Source of the DNA: an uncultured Victivallales bacterium | GTDB taxonomy: Bacteria; Verrucomicrobiota; Lentisphaeria; Oligosphaerales; JAFGRS01 | Direction of reading: 5' to 3' | DNA: 64,000 nt | Assembly (NCBI GenBank): GCA_903837355.1 | Contig: CAILUI010000351.1 | Span: 1 to 64,000 of the forward strand | In this document: positions 1-7,935 of the stretch, one piece after another | Layout of the letters: the number at the start of each line of letters is the position of its first letter | Numbering within the stretch: the stretch's first letter is position 1 | The notes under the pieces: generated by a model | What the model was told of the DNA's origin: nothing | Databases searched by the model: none | The model's input: only the letters and a program-made list of their open reading frames with translations | Program-made: the position numbers and the translations under genes

Positions 1-2
1 AT

Positions 3-50
3 GCCCGCGACGAGCGCCGGCGCAACGCCGTGCCCCCCTATGCTCCATAG
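3..50 (+). CDS. possible C-terminal tail of an upstream gene
   Basis: Frame 3 is open from the window edge to a TAG at 48-50 and reads ARDERRRNAVPPYAP. It could be the last 15 residues of a protein that starts outside the window, for example a sensor kinase paired with the response regulator that follows. Nothing in so short a tail identifies a family, and frame 1 is also open to base 159, so this is only a possibility. Confidence 0.15.
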   Translation, partial: ARDERRRNAVPPYAP

Positions 51-155
51 CGCGACCGCAAGGGGGCCTCGGGGGTGCCCAATGGCGATCGCAGACCCAG
101 CCGTCGGCGCCCTCGCCGGTTTCTTAGAACCGCCCTGCCCTCTGCCCGCGGTCAG

Positions 156-184
156 TTGACAGCGGGCGGTAAAGCGCCTACACT
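156..184 (+). promoter_or_regulatory. sigma70-type promoter of the response regulator gene
   Basis: TTGACA at 156-161 (perfect -35) is followed after 17 bases by TACACT at 179-184 (4 of 6 matches to -10). Transcription would start near 191, leaving a leader of about 50 bases before the GTG at 241. Confidence 0.6.
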
Positions 185-240
185 GTAACTATGATCGCGG
201 GACATCGTGGGGTCGGGACTGTGAGTGAAAGGCCGGAAGC

Positions 241-873
241 GTGTACAAGGAAAAGACAACGGTATACGTCGTTGACGACGAAGAGACCGTGCTGAATGTG
301 ACCGAACGGATGTTGGTATCCGCCGGCTATGAGGTACGGCAATTCACGTCAGCACAAGGGCTGCTCGACTGCCCCACGCTGTGCCTGGCCGCGTGTCTGA
401 TTCTGGACGTCAAACTGCCTGATCTCGACGGCCTGGAGTTGCAGCGGCGGCTCGCGGCCGAGCGCTCGTCGCCGCCCGTGGTCTTCATCACCGGCTACGG
501 CGATATCCCGATGACCGTCAAGGCGATGCAACAGGGCGCCGTGGATTTCCTGCCGAAGCCTTTTGGCAAAGACGAACTGCTGACGGCGGTCCGCAGTGCG
601 GTCGAGAAGCATGAGCAGGCGCTGAAGGTTATGGAGGCGTCCGAGGACATCCTGCTGCGGGTGGAAGATCTGACGCCGCGCGAGATGCAGGTGTTCGAGC
701 GCGTGGCCTCCGGCATGATGAACCGCGAAATTGCCGCGGAACTGGGTACCAGCGAGCAAACGGTCAAGCTGCAGCGCGCCGGGGTGATGAAGAAGATGGG
801 CGTCGAGAGCCTGGCCGATCTGGTGCGGCTCTACGAGCAGTACCGCGAAGCGCGCCGCGTCCTCGGCCGCTGA
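241..873 (+). CDS. two-component response regulator, FixJ/LuxR (NarL) type
   Basis: DNA-binding response regulator of 210 residues. The receiver domain (about 7-120) has the acidic pair D12/D13, phospho-acceptor D56, T84 and K106. A LuxR-type helix-turn-helix (about 143-200) follows, with the typical 'LTPRE', 'NREIA' and 'TVK' landmarks. This REC-HTH arrangement matches FixJ/TodR-class regulators, normally paired with a PAS-containing histidine kinase. No kinase lies downstream, so the partner is probably just left of the window or elsewhere. The GTG start is chosen because of the purine-rich GGAAG just before it and because the receiver begins at once. Targets are unknown. Confidence 0.85.
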   Translation: MYKEKTTVYVVDDEETVLNVTERMLVSAGYEVRQFTSAQGLLDCPTLCLAACLILDVKLPDLDGLELQRRLAAERSSPPVVFITGYGDIPMTVKAMQQGAVDFLPKPFGKDELLTAVRSAVEKHEQALKVMEASEDILLRVEDLTPREMQVFERVASGMMNREIAAELGTSEQTVKLQRAGVMKKMGVESLADLVRLYEQYREARRVLGR

Positions 874-877
874 ACTC

Positions 878-943
878 GCCAGCGCGGCGGGCGGCGGCCC
901 CCGCACGCCGCCGGCCACTGCCCGCCGCCGGCCCACCGCTGGC
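878..943. terminator. possible bidirectional hairpin between convergent genes
   Basis: GCCAGCG (878-884) and CGCTGGC (937-943) form the base of an imperfect GC-rich hairpin (GGCGG / CCGCC inner runs) between the ends of the convergent regulator and P-type ATPase genes. There is no U-tract, so a Rho-independent role is uncertain. Confidence 0.3.
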
Positions 944-954
944 TTCGTGGCCGG

Positions 955-3810
955 TCAGACCGCGGCGGGCTCAGGCGCCGGGGCGGTTCCCGTCGGCGGC
1001 TCCGACCCGCGCTGGCGCCAGCGCCGCCACAGCTTGCTCGCTTCCATCAGCCAGAACACCGCCGACGCCCACAGGAAGAGCGCTGCGAGCTCGGTGAGCG
1101 TGAGGGGTTCGAGATGCATGATGCCGCGCAGCCAGGGCACGTGCAGCAGGGTCAGGTTGAGCAGCAGCGTGACCACGGTGGCAGTGACCAGCTTGAGGTT
1201 GCTGAACAGTCCCAGTCGGAACAGCGACTCGGTCTGGCTGCGGCAGTTGTAGGAGTGGAAGTCCTGGCTGGCGGCGAGCACGAGGAAGCCCATCGTGCGC
1301 CCGTGCGCCAAGACCTGGTCCCGGATTTCGGCAGGCACGCTGAGCATGGCCCGCAACAGGGTGCCATCAAAGGCGGCCAGCGCCTGCAGGAAGGCGCCGA
1401 TGCTGTGCCGTCCCTGCAGGTAGTAACCATAGCCGAACGCGGTCAGGCTCAGCAGGGCGATAATCAGCCCCTGCAGCAGCAAGGTCCGCAGGTCCCGGCG
1501 GTCGATCACGGGCGCCTGCGGGTCGCGTGGCGGCCGGTCCATGATCCCCTTCGCCACCGGGTCCACGCCCAGCGCCAGCGCCGGCAGGCCGTCGGAGACC
1601 AGGTTGATCCAGAGGATGTGCACCGGCAGCAGCGGGACCGGCATGCCCACCAGCGCCGCCAGGAACATCATCAGTATCTCCCCGGCATTGCAGGAGAGGA
1701 GGTAGTGAACGAACTTGCGGATGTTGTCGTAGATCCCTCGCCCTTCCTCGACCGCGGCGACGACCGACGCGAAGTTATCGTCGGTCACGACCATGTCCGA
1801 GACTTCCTTGGTGACGTCGGTGCCGGTGATGCCCATGGCGATACCGATGTCGGCTTCCTTGACGGCCGGGGCATCGTTCACCCCGTCGCCCGTCATGGCC
1901 ACGACCTGCCCGCGGCGGCGCCAGGCGCGGACGATGCGCAGCTTGTGTTCCGGCGAGACGCGGGCATAGACGGAGACCTGCTCAACGCGCTCCTCGAGCT
2001 GGGCATCGTTGAGGCCGTCGAGTTCGTCGCCGTTGAGCGCCAGCGTACTATCGTCGGCCAGGCCGAGGGCGCGGCCCACGGCAACCGCGGTGTTCTTGTG
2101 GTCGCCCGTGATCATTACCGTGCGGATACCGGCGCGCCGGCAGAGGCCGACGGCGGTTCGGGCTTCGGTGCGGGGCGGGTCCATCAGCGCCAGCAGGCCG
2201 CAGAAGGTGAGGTCCTGCTCGAGCGCCGCGCCCGTCGGCAGCGGGGCGGCACCGGCCAGGGTCCGGGTGGCCGTGGCCAGCACGCGCAGAGCCGCTCCGG
2301 CCAAGCTGGCGTTGGTATCCAGGATGGCCGTGCGGTCGGCGGCGGTGATGGGGCGCGTTCCCGCCGCCGTGGCAATCTGCGTACAGAGCGGCAGGATGCT
2401 GTCCGGAGCACCCTTGGCGTAGAGCGTGTGCCCGCCGTCGGGCTGACGCCGCAGCATCGACATGCGCTTGCGGTCGCTGTCAAAGGGCAGTTCCTCGAGC
2501 AGCGGCTGCTGCGCCTCCAACTCATGCTTCCACAGCCCGGCCTTGGCGGCGGCGGTCAAGAGGGCGCCCTCGGTGGGGTCACCGGCGATCTTCCAGGCGC
2601 CGTCCTCCTGCCGCAGTGCGGCGCCATTGCAGAGCACGCCGCAGCGCAACGCCTCGAGCAGTCGGGGGTGGGCCGCGGGGGCTGCCGCCTGGCCGGCGAC
2701 CGTGAAGCCGCCCGTCGGACCGTAGCCGGTGCCGCTGACGGCGTAGCCGACCCCGCCGGCGTGAACTTCGAGGACGGTCATTTCGTTGCGGGTCAGCGTG
2801 CCGGTCTTGTCCGAACAGATGACCGTGGCACAACCCAGCGTTTCCACCGACGGCAGCTTGCGGATCAGGGCGTGCCGTCGGGCCATGCGCTGTACTCCCA
2901 GGGCGAGGGCGATGGTTACCACCGCAGGCAGGCCTTCCGGAATCGCGGCCACCGCCAGGCTGACCGCCGACATGAAGGCCTCGATCAGGACGGCGCGGCT
3001 CAGGCGACCCAGGTTGTGCAGCATCTGCAGAGCGAAGACCAGCAGGACCAGTACCAGGCAGACCTTGACGATCTGCTTGCCGAAGGCATCGAGCCGTTTC
3101 TGCAGCGGTGTCGCTTCGGTCGCGATGCCTTGGATCATCCCGGCGATGTGGCCCAGTTCGGTGCCCATGCCCGTCGTCGTCACCAGGAACCGCGCCCGCC
3201 CCGCTACCGTGGCCGTGCCCATGAAGAGCATGTTTCGGCGCTCTGCGATGGCCAGGCTCGCGGCGGGGATGGGATCGGTGTGCTTGGGCACGGCGGTGGA
3301 CTCGCCGGTCAGGCTGGCTTCCTGCACCGCGAAGTTGCTGGTCCGCTGCACGACCCGGCCGTCCGCGGGCACGTGGTCGCCGGCCTCCAGTTCCACCAGG
3401 TCGCCGGGCACGACGTCCTCTGCCGGGATCTGCTGCAACTGGCCATCGCGGAAGACTTTGGCGAAGGGGTTGGAGAGCTTGCGGAGGGCCGCCAGCGCTT
3501 TCTCGGCACGGAACTCCTGGATGAACCCGAGCCCGGCATTGAGCAGCACGATCGCGACGATGGCGATGGTATCGACCCACTCGCCCAGCAGCCCGGCCAG
3601 CAGGGCCGCAGCGATCAGGATCCAGACAATGACGTTCTTGAACTGCTCGAAGAAGACCTGCAGGGGCGTGCTGCCGGCCTTCTCCTCAAGGCGGTTCGGG
3701 CCGTGCGTGCGCAGGGCCTCCTGCGCCGCAGCGGGAGTCAGGCCAGTGGTGGGGTCGGAGGCGAGGGTCGTGGCGAGTTCGGCGGGAGTCGCCTGCCAGG
3801 GCTGAACCAT
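955..3810 (-). CDS. cation-transporting P-type ATPase, Ca2+ (SERCA/PMR1) type
   Basis: P2A-type ATPase of 951 residues that would export Ca2+ (possibly Mn2+) across the cytoplasmic membrane. Visible motifs are an N-terminal cation-ATPase domain, TGES (168-171), the phosphorylation site DKTGTLT with D334, and the hinge [14 protein letters not shown] in M4 (291-295), N-A-G-E in M5 and NLVSDG in M6 match positions that ligate Ca2+ in SERCA (E309, N768/E771, N796/T799/D800), so both Ca2+ sites look intact. The ATG at 3810 is preferred over a longer frame reaching 4134: it has GAGGTG at the right distance, and the upstream extension has no family similarity and overlaps a likely promoter. It appears monocistronic, with yqhA about 400 bases upstream on the same strand. 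Confidence 0.9.
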   Translation of the reverse strand: MVQPWQATPAELATTLASDPTTGLTPAAAQEALRTHGPNRLEEKAGSTPLQVFFEQFKNVIVWILIAAALLAGLLGEWVDTIAIVAIVLLNAGLGFIQEFRAEKALAALRKLSNPFAKVFRDGQLQQIPAEDVVPGDLVELEAGDHVPADGRVVQRTSNFAVQEASLTGESTAVPKHTDPIPAASLAIAERRNMLFMGTATVAGRARFLVTTTGMGTELGHIAGMIQGIATEATPLQKRLDAFGKQIVKVCLVLVLLVFALQMLHNLGRLSRAVLIEAFMSAVSLAVAAIPEGLPAVVTIALALGVQRMARRHALIRKLPSVETLGCATVICSDKTGTLTRNEMTVLEVHAGGVGYAVSGTGYGPTGGFTVAGQAAAPAAHPRLLEALRCGVLCNGAALRQEDGAWKIAGDPTEGALLTAAAKAGLWKHELEAQQPLLEELPFDSDRKRMSMLRRQPDGGHTLYAKGAPDSILPLCTQIATAAGTRPITAADRTAILDTNASLAGAALRVLATATRTLAGAAPLPTGAALEQDLTFCGLLALMDPPRTEARTAVGLCRRAGIRTVMITGDHKNTAVAVGRALGLADDSTLALNGDELDGLNDAQLEERVEQVSVYARVSPEHKLRIVRAWRRRGQVVAMTGDGVNDAPAVKEADIGIAMGITGTDVTKEVSDMVVTDDNFASVVAAVEEGRGIYDNIRKFVHYLLSCNAGEILMMFLAALVGMPVPLLPVHILWINLVSDGLPALALGVDPVAKGIMDRPPRDPQAPVIDRRDLRTLLLQGLIIALLSLTAFGYGYYLQGRHSIGAFLQALAAFDGTLLRAMLSVPAEIRDQVLAHGRTMGFLVLAASQDFHSYNCRSQTESLFRLGLFSNLKLVTATVVTLLLNLTLLHVPWLRGIMHLEPLTLTELAALFLWASAVFWLMEASKLWRRWRQRGSEPPTGTAPAPEPAAV

Positions 3811-3978
3811 CGGAAGCACCTCACAGCTGCACGTTTCCACGCACAGCCAAGAGTCTGACCCCCGGACTGCGGCCCGGTCGGGCAGACCAGCACGGGAGCG
3901 ACCCCGAGCGTGTTGTTGGCCTGCCCGGAACTGGCCAGTCGCCAGCCCGGCTACTCCCCCTTGGCGGGAGACCACACC

Positions 3979-4006
3979 ACTATAGCGGCACTTGGCGCCG
4001 GGGCAA
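3979..4006 (-). promoter_or_regulatory. candidate promoter of the Ca2+ ATPase gene
   Basis: On the minus strand TTGCCC (4001-4006; 4 of 6) and TATAGT (3979-3984; 5 of 6) are separated by 16 bases. The leader to the ATG at 3810 would be about 160 bases. Confidence 0.4.
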
Positions 4007-4073
4007 GCGCCACGCCCCCCGCCGCCAGGGCGGTTCCGTTTTCCCAACGACCATCGGTGTTGGTCACCGGCAC

Positions 4074-4167
4074 GGTGAACGCGTGAGAGCGTGATTGCGT
4101 GAGGGTTACGGCGCGTGTGCCGGCCGTCTGCCACGAATCCACGCCTTCACGTTCTCACGCGCTCACC
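4074..4167. repeat. inverted repeat with 21-base arms containing GCGTGAG-like units
   Basis: The left arm (4074-4094) and right arm (4147-4167) are reverse complements apart from two positions, around a 52-base centre. The left arm and the bases after it contain three close copies of GCGTGA (4081, 4089, 4096), so the element is built from short tandem units folded back on themselves. It lies downstream of yqhA (same strand) and could form a long hairpin in that transcript. Confidence 0.75.
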
Positions 4168-4216
4168 CGTAGCGGGAACCGCGATCTTGGAACAGCCCTG
4201 CTCCCTCCGCAGTCGC

Positions 4217-4768
4217 TCAGTCGCGGTTGCTGGGGGAGCTGAGCATCACCTTGTCGGTGTAGGCGAGAACCAGTGCTGAGGTCAGGAAGAGCGCGTGGAT
4301 CAGCACCTGCCAGAAGATCGGTTGTTGCCAGATATTGCCCGTGGTGGTGACATGCGCCTTGACGTCCATAAAGGAGCGCAGCAGGTGTACCGCCGAGACC
4401 GAGACCAGGGAGGTGGCGAGCTTCACCTTCAGGCTTCCGGCGCTCATGTGACTGAGCCACTCCGGCCGGTCTTTCTCCTTCTCCAGATCCAGTCGACTCA
4501 CGAACGTGGCATAGCCGCCGATGATCACGATGATGAGCAGATTCACCACCATGGTCATGTCGACAAGGCCCAGAACGCCCAGTAGCAGTTTCTCCTCGGT
4601 GATGTCGCCGGATTCGGCCCAGAGGCGCACGACCTCGACGATGAAGCGATAGCTGCAGACGCCACAGGCCGCTATCAACCCTGCATAGAAGGGCAACTGC
4701 AGCCAACGGCTGTTGAAGACCAGGGACTCGATCAGGTTCTCCAACGATTTCAGGGGACTCGTCTTCAT
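4217..4768 (-). CDS. YqhA / UPF0114 family inner-membrane protein
   Basis: Integral membrane protein of 183 residues with four hydrophobic segments, at about 22-45, 64-88, 110-132 and 148-172. The overall sequence, including the 'VDMTMVVNL' and 'GYATFVS' stretches, is typical of the TIGR00645/UPF0114 family (E. coli YqhA). The molecular function of the family is not established. The ATG at 4768 gives the expected family N-terminus and length. A promoter with an overlapping short inverted repeat lies about 120 bases upstream. The gene stands alone, divergent from the aerotolerance-type operon. Confidence 0.85.
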   Translation of the reverse strand: MKTSPLKSLENLIESLVFNSRWLQLPFYAGLIAACGVCSYRFIVEVVRLWAESGDITEEKLLLGVLGLVDMTMVVNLLIIVIIGGYATFVSRLDLEKEKDRPEWLSHMSAGSLKVKLATSLVSVSAVHLLRSFMDVKAHVTTTGNIWQQPIFWQVLIHALFLTSALVLAYTDKVMLSSPSNRD

Positions 4769-5150
4769 GGATGCTCCTGTTTGGGTGACCGTCCGACAGC
4801 GACCGCCGATCCGCTCGGCGAGGACAACGGCGACAACGGCGAGGAGACAGGCACCGCCCGGGTGGACATGGCCGCACCTTCCGCACTATGAGTCATAGCC
4901 CTTGGATTATCAACGATCCCATTTCTGAGTAACGACAAAGCCCGGCAGTCCGGCGGCTGGGGTGACGTCCTTGGATGCAGCTCGGCGCCGGACGCAGCGG
5001 CCGCGTGCGCGGCACCTCGGTTTCGCGGTTACCCGCATTGACGGCCCCTTGGTGCGGCCCTACATTCAAGGCCTGTTCGGCACGGGCTCGCGATGTTGCC
5101 GGCAGAGGTGGAGGGTTTTCCGATTGGCGGCACGTGGAGCACAGCAGAGG
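4769..5150. other. 382-base divergent intergenic region
   Basis: Lies between yqhA (minus) and the exported protein at 5151 (plus). The yqhA promoter and its short inverted repeat (4885-4913) are the only signals I can support. No convincing plus-strand promoter was found for the MoxR operon. Confidence 0.5.
4885..4913 (-). promoter_or_regulatory. yqhA promoter overlapped by a 13-base inverted repeat
   Basis: On the minus strand TTGATA (4908-4913; 5 of 6) and CATAGT (4885-4890; 4 of 6) are 17 bases apart. CTATGAGTCATAG (4886-4898), a perfect inverted repeat with one central base, covers the -10 and would be well placed as an operator. Confidence 0.45.
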
Positions 5151-5942
5151 ATGCGCAGATTCGGCGCGACCGTCCTGGCCGTCTGGCTGCTGGGGCTCGG
5201 CGTGCGGGCTGCCGAGGTGGCCCGCCCGCAGGTCTGGGTCTTCGCCGGCCTGGCGGGCGAGGCCGAACGCAGCGAACGCTACCTGGCGACCGTGAAGCGG
5301 CTGCAGGAGGCCTTGCGGCAGCGCTTCGGCGTTGCCGACGCCGATCTCCGCATCCTCTTCGAGCGCGGGGTTCAGCCGTTCCCCGCCTGTGACGAAGGGG
5401 CTCTGCTGCGGGAACTCGACGCGGTGAAGCAGGCCTCGGCGTCTGGCCGCCCGCTGTGGCTGATCTTCGTCGGCCAGGGGGCAACCGGTAAGGACGAGGC
5501 GCGTTTCCACCTTCCCGGCCAGGATGTGACCGCCCGCCAGATCGGCGAGCGACTTGCGGGGGCCGCGGCGGACTCGGCGCTGGTGGTGCTGTTCACGTCG
5601 GCGGCCTCGGGCGCTTTTCTCGAAGCCCTGGCCGGCCCCAACCGTTTGCTGGTGGCTGCGGCCGCGCCCGGGATCGAGGACAACGAAACCGAGTTTCCGC
5701 ACCTGTTGGCGGAGGTTCTCGCGCAACCGCGAGAGGCGGATACGGATGGCGATGGCAGGCTCGCCGTGGCCGAGTTGGTGCGGGCCGTCTCGACCCGCGC
5801 GGAGGCCTGGTACCGGGAACGCGGCCTGGTGAACACCGAGCGCGCCGTGATCGATGGCAATGGCGATGGCCGGGTGGATCCTACTCCCGGTGCCGACGAC
5901 GATCGCTACGCCCGGACGGCCGGGCTGAGTTATCAGCGCTGA
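5151..5942 (+). CDS. exported caspase/C13-like protein with Ca2+-loop motifs
   Basis: 263 residues. Residues 1-21 look like a signal peptide (hydrophobic 'VLAVWLLGLG', then 'VRAAE'). The body has an alternating strand-helix pattern, with 'LWLIFVGQGA' and 'ALVVLFTSAASGAFLEAL', which resembles the core of caspase-like/C13 peptidases. The catalytic Cys expected before the 'SGAFLEAL' stretch is Ser or Ala here, so activity is doubtful. Near the C-terminus DTDGDGRL and DGNGDGRV are EF-hand/dockerin-type Ca2+ loops. ATG 5151 is preferred over longer in-frame starts because it begins the signal peptide. It precedes moxR by 59 bases, so it is probably the first gene of that operon. The family assignment is tentative. 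Confidence 0.55.
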   Translation: MRRFGATVLAVWLLGLGVRAAEVARPQVWVFAGLAGEAERSERYLATVKRLQEALRQRFGVADADLRILFERGVQPFPACDEGALLRELDAVKQASASGRPLWLIFVGQGATGKDEARFHLPGQDVTARQIGERLAGAAADSALVVLFTSAASGAFLEALAGPNRLLVAAAAPGIEDNETEFPHLLAEVLAQPREADTDGDGRLAVAELVRAVSTRAEAWYRERGLVNTERAVIDGNGDGRVDPTPGADDDRYARTAGLSYQR

Positions 5943-6001
5943 ACGGGCGGCCGGGTGGGTGGCGTCCTCGCGCCAGCCCCGATGGCGGAAAGGGTAGCAG
6001 T

Positions 6002-7006
6002 ATGGAACCGCAGCAGGATGAACTCGCCCTGGTCGAACGGCTTCGCGAAGCCCACGACACCCTGATGAACGAGGTCGGCAAGGCCGTCTACGGACAGCGC
6101 GAAGCCCTTGAACTGATCTTCATCAGTCTGCTGTGTCGCGGCCATGTGCTGCTTCTTGGTCTTCCCGGTCTGGGCAAGACCCTGATGGCGGCCACCGTGG
6201 CCAAGGCTCTGCAGTTGGACTTCTGCCGCATTCAGTTCACCCCCGATCTGATGCCCTCGGATATCACCGGCACCGACGTCATTGAGGAGGATCCGGAGAC
6301 CGGCCGGCGCTTCCGCGAGTTCTTCCCGGGGCCGATCTTCGCCAATGTCGTGCTCGCCGATGAGATCAACCGCACGCCGCCCAAGACGCAGGCAGCCTTG
6401 TTGCAGGCGATGCAGGAACGGCAGGTCTCGGTCGGCCGCAAGACCTATGAACTGCCGCCGCCCTTCATGGTGCTGGCGACGCAGAATCCGATCGAACTCG
6501 AGGGTACCTACGTGCTCCCCGAGGCCCAGTTGGACCGCTTCATGTTCTGCGCCCGCATCGCCTATCCGACGCGGGCGGAAGAGGTGCAGATCGTACGCGG
6601 TACGACCACCAACGCGGTCCCTGAAGTGCACCCGGTCATGAGTTCGGAGGAACTGCTGCGACTGCAGCACATCCTGCGCGGGGTGCCGGTGTCGGACGAC
6701 GTGGTCGATTACGCGGTGCGCCTGGTCGCCGCGACTCGTCCCCAGTCCGAGGTCCCCGGCCCGGAGACCGTGAGCCGATACGTCACCTACGGCGCCAGCC
6801 CGCGCGCCAGCCAGTACCTGATCCTCGGCGCCAAAGCCCGCGCCCTCCTCGCCCACCGTTACCACGTCAACTTCGAGGATGTGCGCAGCGTGACCCAGCC
6901 CGTCCTGCGGCACCGCCTGGTGCTGAACTTCCGCAGTCGGGCCGACCGGGTCGAACCCGACGCCATCGTCGACGATATCCTGCGCGCCGTGCCGGAAGAG
7001 GTCTGA
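6002..7006 (+). CDS. MoxR-family AAA+ ATPase
   Basis: 334 residues. Walker A is GLPGLGKT (53-60), Walker B is VVLADE (116-121) and sensor 1 is ATQN (159-162), with the arginine-rich lid domain after about 210. MoxR ATPases act as chaperones that help assemble or insert metals into VWA-domain proteins. Here the next genes encode a DUF58 protein and a VWA membrane protein, the usual partners. The start has GAAAGG eight bases upstream. Spacing to the DUF58 gene is 23 bases, which supports an operon. Confidence 0.92.
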   Translation: MEPQQDELALVERLREAHDTLMNEVGKAVYGQREALELIFISLLCRGHVLLLGLPGLGKTLMAATVAKALQLDFCRIQFTPDLMPSDITGTDVIEEDPETGRRFREFFPGPIFANVVLADEINRTPPKTQAALLQAMQERQVSVGRKTYELPPPFMVLATQNPIELEGTYVLPEAQLDRFMFCARIAYPTRAEEVQIVRGTTTNAVPEVHPVMSSEELLRLQHILRGVPVSDDVVDYAVRLVAATRPQSEVPGPETVSRYVTYGASPRASQYLILGAKARALLAHRYHVNFEDVRSVTQPVLRHRLVLNFRSRADRVEPDAIVDDILRAVPEEV

Positions 7007-7029
7007 AGCGCTCCCCGGGGACCCGACTC

Positions 7030-7935
7030 TTGAGCTCCGCACCGCGACCCTACGCCGCCCTGGAAGATCCCGACCTGTTCATGGCCATGGATGACCTTGA
7101 ACTGGTGGCTCGCGGCGTGGTCGAGGGCGCCCTGCATGGCCTGCATCGCAGCCCGTACCTCGGCTTCAGCGCCGAATTCGATGCGCACCGCGAATATCAG
7201 CCCGGCGATGACCTGCGGCATGTGAACTGGAACCTGTGGGCGCGCACCGACCGCCTCTACGTCAAGCAGTTCAAGTCGGACACCAACCTCAACCTCTACC
7301 TCCTGCTGGATTGCAGCGGCAGCATGGCCTGTGCTCACGGTCCGGCGCCCAAGTGGCGTTACGGAGCGCGGGCCGTGGCCGCCCTGGCCTATCTGGCGCT
7401 GCTGGCCCGCGATGCGCCGGGAGTCTTCCTCATCGGGGGCGGCGTCCGCGATCAGGTCCCCCCCAAGGTGCGCCCGGGGCAACTGCGCGAGATTGCCGCC
7501 TTGTTGGACCAGGCCCCCGTCCACGGCCAGAGCAGCCTGGCGCTGGAACTCGACGAGGTCATGCAGCTCTGCCGGCGGCGTGGCATCGTCGTCCTGGTCT
7601 CCGACCTGTTCGACGATGTCGACGCGGTATTCCGCGGGCTGAACAACCTGCGCTTCTATGGCCACGAGGTGATGCTCCTGCAGGTGCTGGACCCCTGGGA
7701 GGCGCACCTGCCTGAGCGCGGCCAGTACGAGTTCCGCGATCTGGAGACCGACGAACGCCTGCGCACCGATGCCGCTGCCGTGCGTGAGGGTGTTCACCGT
7801 GATGTGACCGCCTGGCAGCAGGATCTGCAGCGGCGCTGTGTCGAGGCCGGCTTTGACTGGCTGACCACCACCACCCGAGACCCGCTGGGTGAGGTGCTGA
7901 TCAACTATCTCCTGCGGCGCTCAGGGATGACGTGA
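7030..7935 (+). CDS. DUF58 domain protein (VWA-like)
   Basis: 301 residues. It carries the DUF58 signature 'HRSPYLGFSAEF', 'YQPGDDLRHVNW' and a MIDAS-like 'LLDCSGSM', followed by a VWA-type fold. These proteins accompany MoxR in all phyla and are thought to bind its VWA partners. The TTG start at 7030 keeps the usual N-terminal lead-in; the first ATG at 7081 would cut into the conserved start. The stop overlaps the next ATG by one base, so translation is coupled. Confidence 0.88.
   Translation: MSSAPRPYAALEDPDLFMAMDDLELVARGVVEGALHGLHRSPYLGFSAEFDAHREYQPGDDLRHVNWNLWARTDRLYVKQFKSDTNLNLYLLLDCSGSMACAHGPAPKWRYGARAVAALAYLALLARDAPGVFLIGGGVRDQVPPKVRPGQLREIAALLDQAPVHGQSSLALELDEVMQLCRRRGIVVLVSDLFDDVDAVFRGLNNLRFYGHEVMLLQVLDPWEAHLPERGQYEFRDLETDERLRTDAAAVREGVHRDVTAWQQDLQRRCVEAGFDWLTTTTRDPLGEVLINYLLRRSGMT

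Larger units (their letters stand above)
3811..4216. other. 406-base non-coding gap between the P-type ATPase and yqhA
   Basis: No gene is supported here. The gap holds a candidate minus-strand promoter (3979-4006) and a 94-base inverted-repeat element (4074-4167), described separately. Short open frames in it are composed of the repeat sequence. Confidence 0.6.

Noticed and set aside
1114-3858. 914-residue plus-strand open frame
   Set aside because: Antisense to the P-type ATPase; composition (Gln, Arg, Gly, His rich) is typical of a high-G+C shadow frame and shows no domain.
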